From the NCBI GenBank assembly GCA_020217165.1, contig JAIWOE010000019.1, positions 1 to 17,596 on the forward strand: a stretch of DNA of 17,596 bases. Reading direction: 5' to 3'. The stretch is from Desulfovibrio sp. (GTDB taxonomy: Bacteria > Desulfobacterota > Desulfovibrionia > Desulfovibrionales > Desulfovibrionaceae). Positions 15,925-17,596 of the stretch are shown one piece after another. Each line of letters starts with the position of its first letter. Within the stretch, counting starts at the first letter, position 1. The notes under the pieces are model-generated. The model was given only the letters and a program-made list of their open reading frames with translations, was not told where the DNA came from and searched no databases. A program made the translations under genes and the position numbers.

Positions 15925-17055
15925 TTATTGCAAGGCTGAGGGCGGCACGATGTCCAGGGGGTGGCCGGGGCGCAGGCGCTCATTGCCCTTGACCACCACT
16001 TCGACGCCATCGTGCAGCACGCCGCCGTTTTCCAGGGCGCGCACGGCGGCCTGGCTGCCCTTGTAGGCCAGCACCTCCACCGGGACGGGGGCGGCGGCGC
16101 CCTGGGCGTTCACCCACAGCTGATGGCGACCCTGGGTGAGCATCACGGCGTCCCGCGGCACCAGCACGGCGTCCACCTGGTCTCCGGAAGGCACGTCCAC
16201 CCGGGCTTCCATGCCTTGCACCAGGGGAACCGGGGGCGCACCCACATCGGTCACGCGAATTTTCAGGGGAAAGGTGCGGGTGGCCACGTTGCCAGCCGGG
16301 ATAATGGCGGAGACCCGTCCCAGGCGCTCGCGGCCGCCCACGGTCATGGTCAGTTCGCCGTCCATGGGCACGAAAGCCAGCACCGGGGCGGGCAGATCCA
16401 CCAGCACATCCACGGAGTCGTCACGGGCGATGGTGGCGATGGCCGTGCCCGGGGAGAGCCATTCTCCCCGGCCCACATGACGCTCCAGCACCACGCCATC
16501 AAAGGGGGCCGCAGGCTGAGCCTTGCGGAGCTTGATTTCCAGCAGGTCCGCAGATGCTTTCAGGGAGGCGGCCTCCCGCTCCAGCCGCTGCACCAGGAAC
16601 CGGGCCTGGTCGTACTCCTGGACGGCCACGGTACGGGTCTTGATGAGCTGCTCCATGCGCCCCAGTTCGATGCGGGCGATTTCCAGCTGGCTGAGCAGGC
16701 GCTGGTGGCTGGCGCGGGAACTTTCCAGTTCCTTGGTGGCGATGTCCGTGGAAAGTGCCACCAGCCGCTGCCCTGCCTTGACGCGGGAACCGGTTTCGAT
16801 ATCCAGCAGCTCCACCCGTCCGCTCACCTCGGCGGCCACCTTGGCCACTTCAGGAAAATAGACAGTACCGATAAATTGTTGTGTTGGGTTGACCCGTCCA
16901 GACACGGCCTTGGCCGTCACCACCTTTGCCGGCGGCGCCCCGGGGGGCTGGGCCAGGGCGGGACGAACCCCCGGTAGCAGGCACAGCAGACACATACAAT
17001 GTAGGAACACGAAACAAGGGTGCTGGAGAACGCGGAACAGGCTGAAAGAGCGCAT
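15925..17055 (-). CDS. RND efflux periplasmic adaptor (membrane fusion protein, AcrA/HlyD type)
   Basis: A 376-residue adaptor that bridges the inner-membrane pump and an outer-membrane channel. The N terminus is a signal peptide (hydrophobic 12-30, three cysteines but no proper lipobox) with probable cleavage after ALA at 33-35. The barrel-sandwich/lipoyl halves are at about 70-104 (EVSGRVELLDIETGSRVKAGQRLVAL) and 181-210 (PAAPFDGVVLERHVGRGEWLSPGTAI). Between them lies a short helical hairpin (about 105-178). The beta-barrel and membrane-proximal domains follow to the end. The ATG at 17055 is chosen because it begins the signal sequence. An upstream in-frame start would place 52 extra residues ahead of it and would span the best promoter candidate. 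Only a weak GAGGT is visible upstream. It is first of the pair, and the pump gene follows nine bases after the TAA. No TolC-like gene is in view. Confidence 0.93.
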   Translation of the reverse strand: MRSFSLFRVLQHPCFVFLHCMCLLCLLPGVRPALAQPPGAPPAKVVTAKAVSGRVNPTQQFIGTVYFPEVAKVAAEVSGRVELLDIETGSRVKAGQRLVALSTDIATKELESSRASHQRLLSQLEIARIELGRMEQLIKTRTVAVQEYDQARFLVQRLEREAASLKASADLLEIKLRKAQPAAPFDGVVLERHVGRGEWLSPGTAIATIARDDSVDVLVDLPAPVLAFVPMDGELTMTVGGRERLGRVSAIIPAGNVATRTFPLKIRVTDVGAPPVPLVQGMEARVDVPSGDQVDAVLVPRDAVMLTQGRHQLWVNAQGAAAPVPVEVLAYKGSQAAVRALENGGVLHDGVEVVVKGNERLRPGHPLDIVPPSALQ

Positions 17056-17160
17056 GATGGGGGGGCACCTCTGGTGTAACTGGAATGCGTCATGCCCACG
17101 AGGGGACGCACGTGACTGTGGTTCGCGCCGTGAAAGATAATACCAAAAGTCGTGGATAGG

Positions 17161-17189
17161 TTGATAGTGGAAGGAGTGAAGTTTGACAA
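17161..17189 (-). promoter_or_regulatory. Candidate sigma-70 promoter of the RND operon
   Basis: On the minus strand TTGTCA (complement of 17184-17189, five of six consensus bases) is followed after exactly 17 bases by TATCAA (complement of 17161-17166, four of six). It lies about 106 bases upstream of the adaptor ATG, leaving a 5' leader of roughly 100 nt. Confidence 0.5.
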
Positions 17190-17212
17190 GGGCTGAACTG
17201 TGGGGCCTCAAT
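17183..17212 (+). promoter_or_regulatory. Candidate divergent plus-strand promoter sharing the -35 region
   Basis: A perfect -35 hexamer TTGACA lies at 17183-17188, overlapping the minus-strand -35 by five bases. The best -10 at 18-base spacing is CTCAAT (17207-17212), which is weak. It would serve the gene at 17473 with a leader of about 250 nt. Confidence is low because of the poor -10. Confidence 0.25.
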
Positions 17213-17472
17213 GTTTAAAACACGAGAAACCTTGGACAACACGCGCCGAGGCACGTATACGCAGCATGGCTGTGGTGCAGTGGGTGATAATACCGGCGGC
17301 AGGAGAGTCCGGGCTCTTTCGCCAGCCGGCACTGCGGGCAGAGACATCGTGAATGTGAGGATTACGCCCCCTTCCGGGCGGAGTCCGCTTGCTGAAAGGG
17401 AAGAAATCAAGTAACTAACAGCTGGAAATGAAGACGCCCCACCTTCGACGCGTCCCATCCGAGGAAGTTCTC

Positions 17473-17596
17473 ATGTTCATATCATTGTTGATCCGCCGCG
17501 CCCGCGTTGCCAGTTGCGCAGGTGTCTGTTGTCTCTTGTTTGTTGTACTGTGCGTGCTGCTGGGTGCCACGCCTGGCGGTGCGCAGCAGAACGGGA
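17473..17596 (+). CDS. N terminus of an exported protein (3' end outside window)
   Basis: An open frame starts at ATG 17473 and runs off the right edge after 41 codons. GAGGA (17461-17465) is seven bases upstream. The visible peptide begins MFISLLIRRARVASCAG and continues with a strongly hydrophobic cysteine-rich stretch (VCCLLFVVLCVLLGA), then TPGGAQQNG. This is a Sec-type signal peptide, probably cleaved after GGA. Basic residues precede the hydrophobic core as expected. Nothing of the mature domain is visible, so no function can be given. The gene is divergent from the RND operon and might be linked to it in regulation, but that is inference. Confidence 0.7.
   Translation, partial: MFISLLIRRARVASCAGVCCLLFVVLCVLLGATPGGAQQNG

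Larger units (their letters stand above)
17056..17472. promoter_or_regulatory. 417-base divergent intergenic region between the RND operon and the exported-protein gene
   Basis: No convincing gene is present; short frames on both strands have low-complexity products. The region holds two back-to-back promoter candidates (17161-17212), a repeated 9-mer GATAATACC at 17136-17144 and 17286-17294, the 8-bp palindrome CGTATACG at 17254-17261, a hairpin at 17293-17329 (CCGGC/GCCGG with an inner GGC/GCC and AGAG/CTCT), and a 5-bp hairpin around 17370. I tested it by eye against glycine, cobalamin, Moco and c-di-GMP riboswitch motifs and found no match. Confidence 0.5.

Noticed and set aside
17056..17211. 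52-residue N-terminal extension of the RND adaptor
   Set aside because: It would bury the signal peptide and would read through the best promoter candidate.
17200..17472. Riboswitch in the leader of the exported-protein gene
   Set aside because: Fragments such as GGAGAGTCCGGG suggested a glycine or cobalamin element, but the conserved boxes of those classes are not present.
1..17596. Mobile elements, CRISPR arrays, tRNA/rRNA genes, or a defence island
   Set aside because: No transposase or integrase motifs, no regularly spaced repeats, no tRNA-like cloverleaf and no defence-gene domains were found on either strand. The inverted repeat near 6540 has no transposase or clear target duplication.

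Overview
The window is GC-rich chromosomal DNA with tightly packed housekeeping genes. It has no transposase, integrase, CRISPR array, tRNA or rRNA that I can see. The gene content suggests a Gram-negative anaerobe of the Desulfovibrio type (Desulfobacterota): an iron-sulfur type PurF, carB directly upstream of purF, a short phenylacetate-CoA ligase next to DUF456 and TrmJ genes, bactofilin, a type IV prepilin peptidase and an RND pump. The assignment is moderately confident and rests on gene content, not on a marker gene.

Layout. (1) 1-753: the 3' part of ftsY on the plus strand, ending in a strong terminator. (2) 761-2129, minus strand: bactofilin and, one base after its stop codon, a six-helix membrane protein that I do not recognise. 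(3) 2318-4997, plus strand: a phenylacetate-CoA ligase, a possible 34-codon micro-ORF, a DUF456 membrane protein and a TrmJ-type tRNA methyltransferase, closely spaced and probably one operon. (4) 4999-9919, minus strand: carB then purF, separated by a 231-bp gap that holds a large GC-rich palindrome. The convergent trmJ and purF ends share a perfect 13-bp hairpin. (5) 10069-11908, plus strand: prepilin peptidase (GTG start preferred) and its terminator, a leader with two tandem hairpins and a small dyad, then a small exported LamG-like protein. (6) 12222-17055, minus strand: an RND efflux pair (membrane fusion protein, then inner-membrane pump), followed by a small coiled-coil/zinc-ribbon protein. 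(7) 17056-17596: a 417-bp divergent regulatory region and the first 41 codons of an exported protein that runs off the window.

How the genes relate. FtsY delivers ribosomes to the membrane. CarB and PurF both feed nucleotide synthesis, one making carbamoyl phosphate (pyrimidines and arginine) and the other committing PRPP to purines. Bactofilin forms cytoplasmic filaments, and its translationally coupled membrane partner is a candidate membrane anchor. The RND pair lacks an outer-membrane channel gene here, so it must recruit one encoded elsewhere.

I see no clearly new multi-gene defence or mobile system. The best leads are the palindromic element between carB and purF, the bactofilin-membrane protein pair, the micro-ORF that overlaps the DUF456 start, and the structured leader upstream of the LamG protein.
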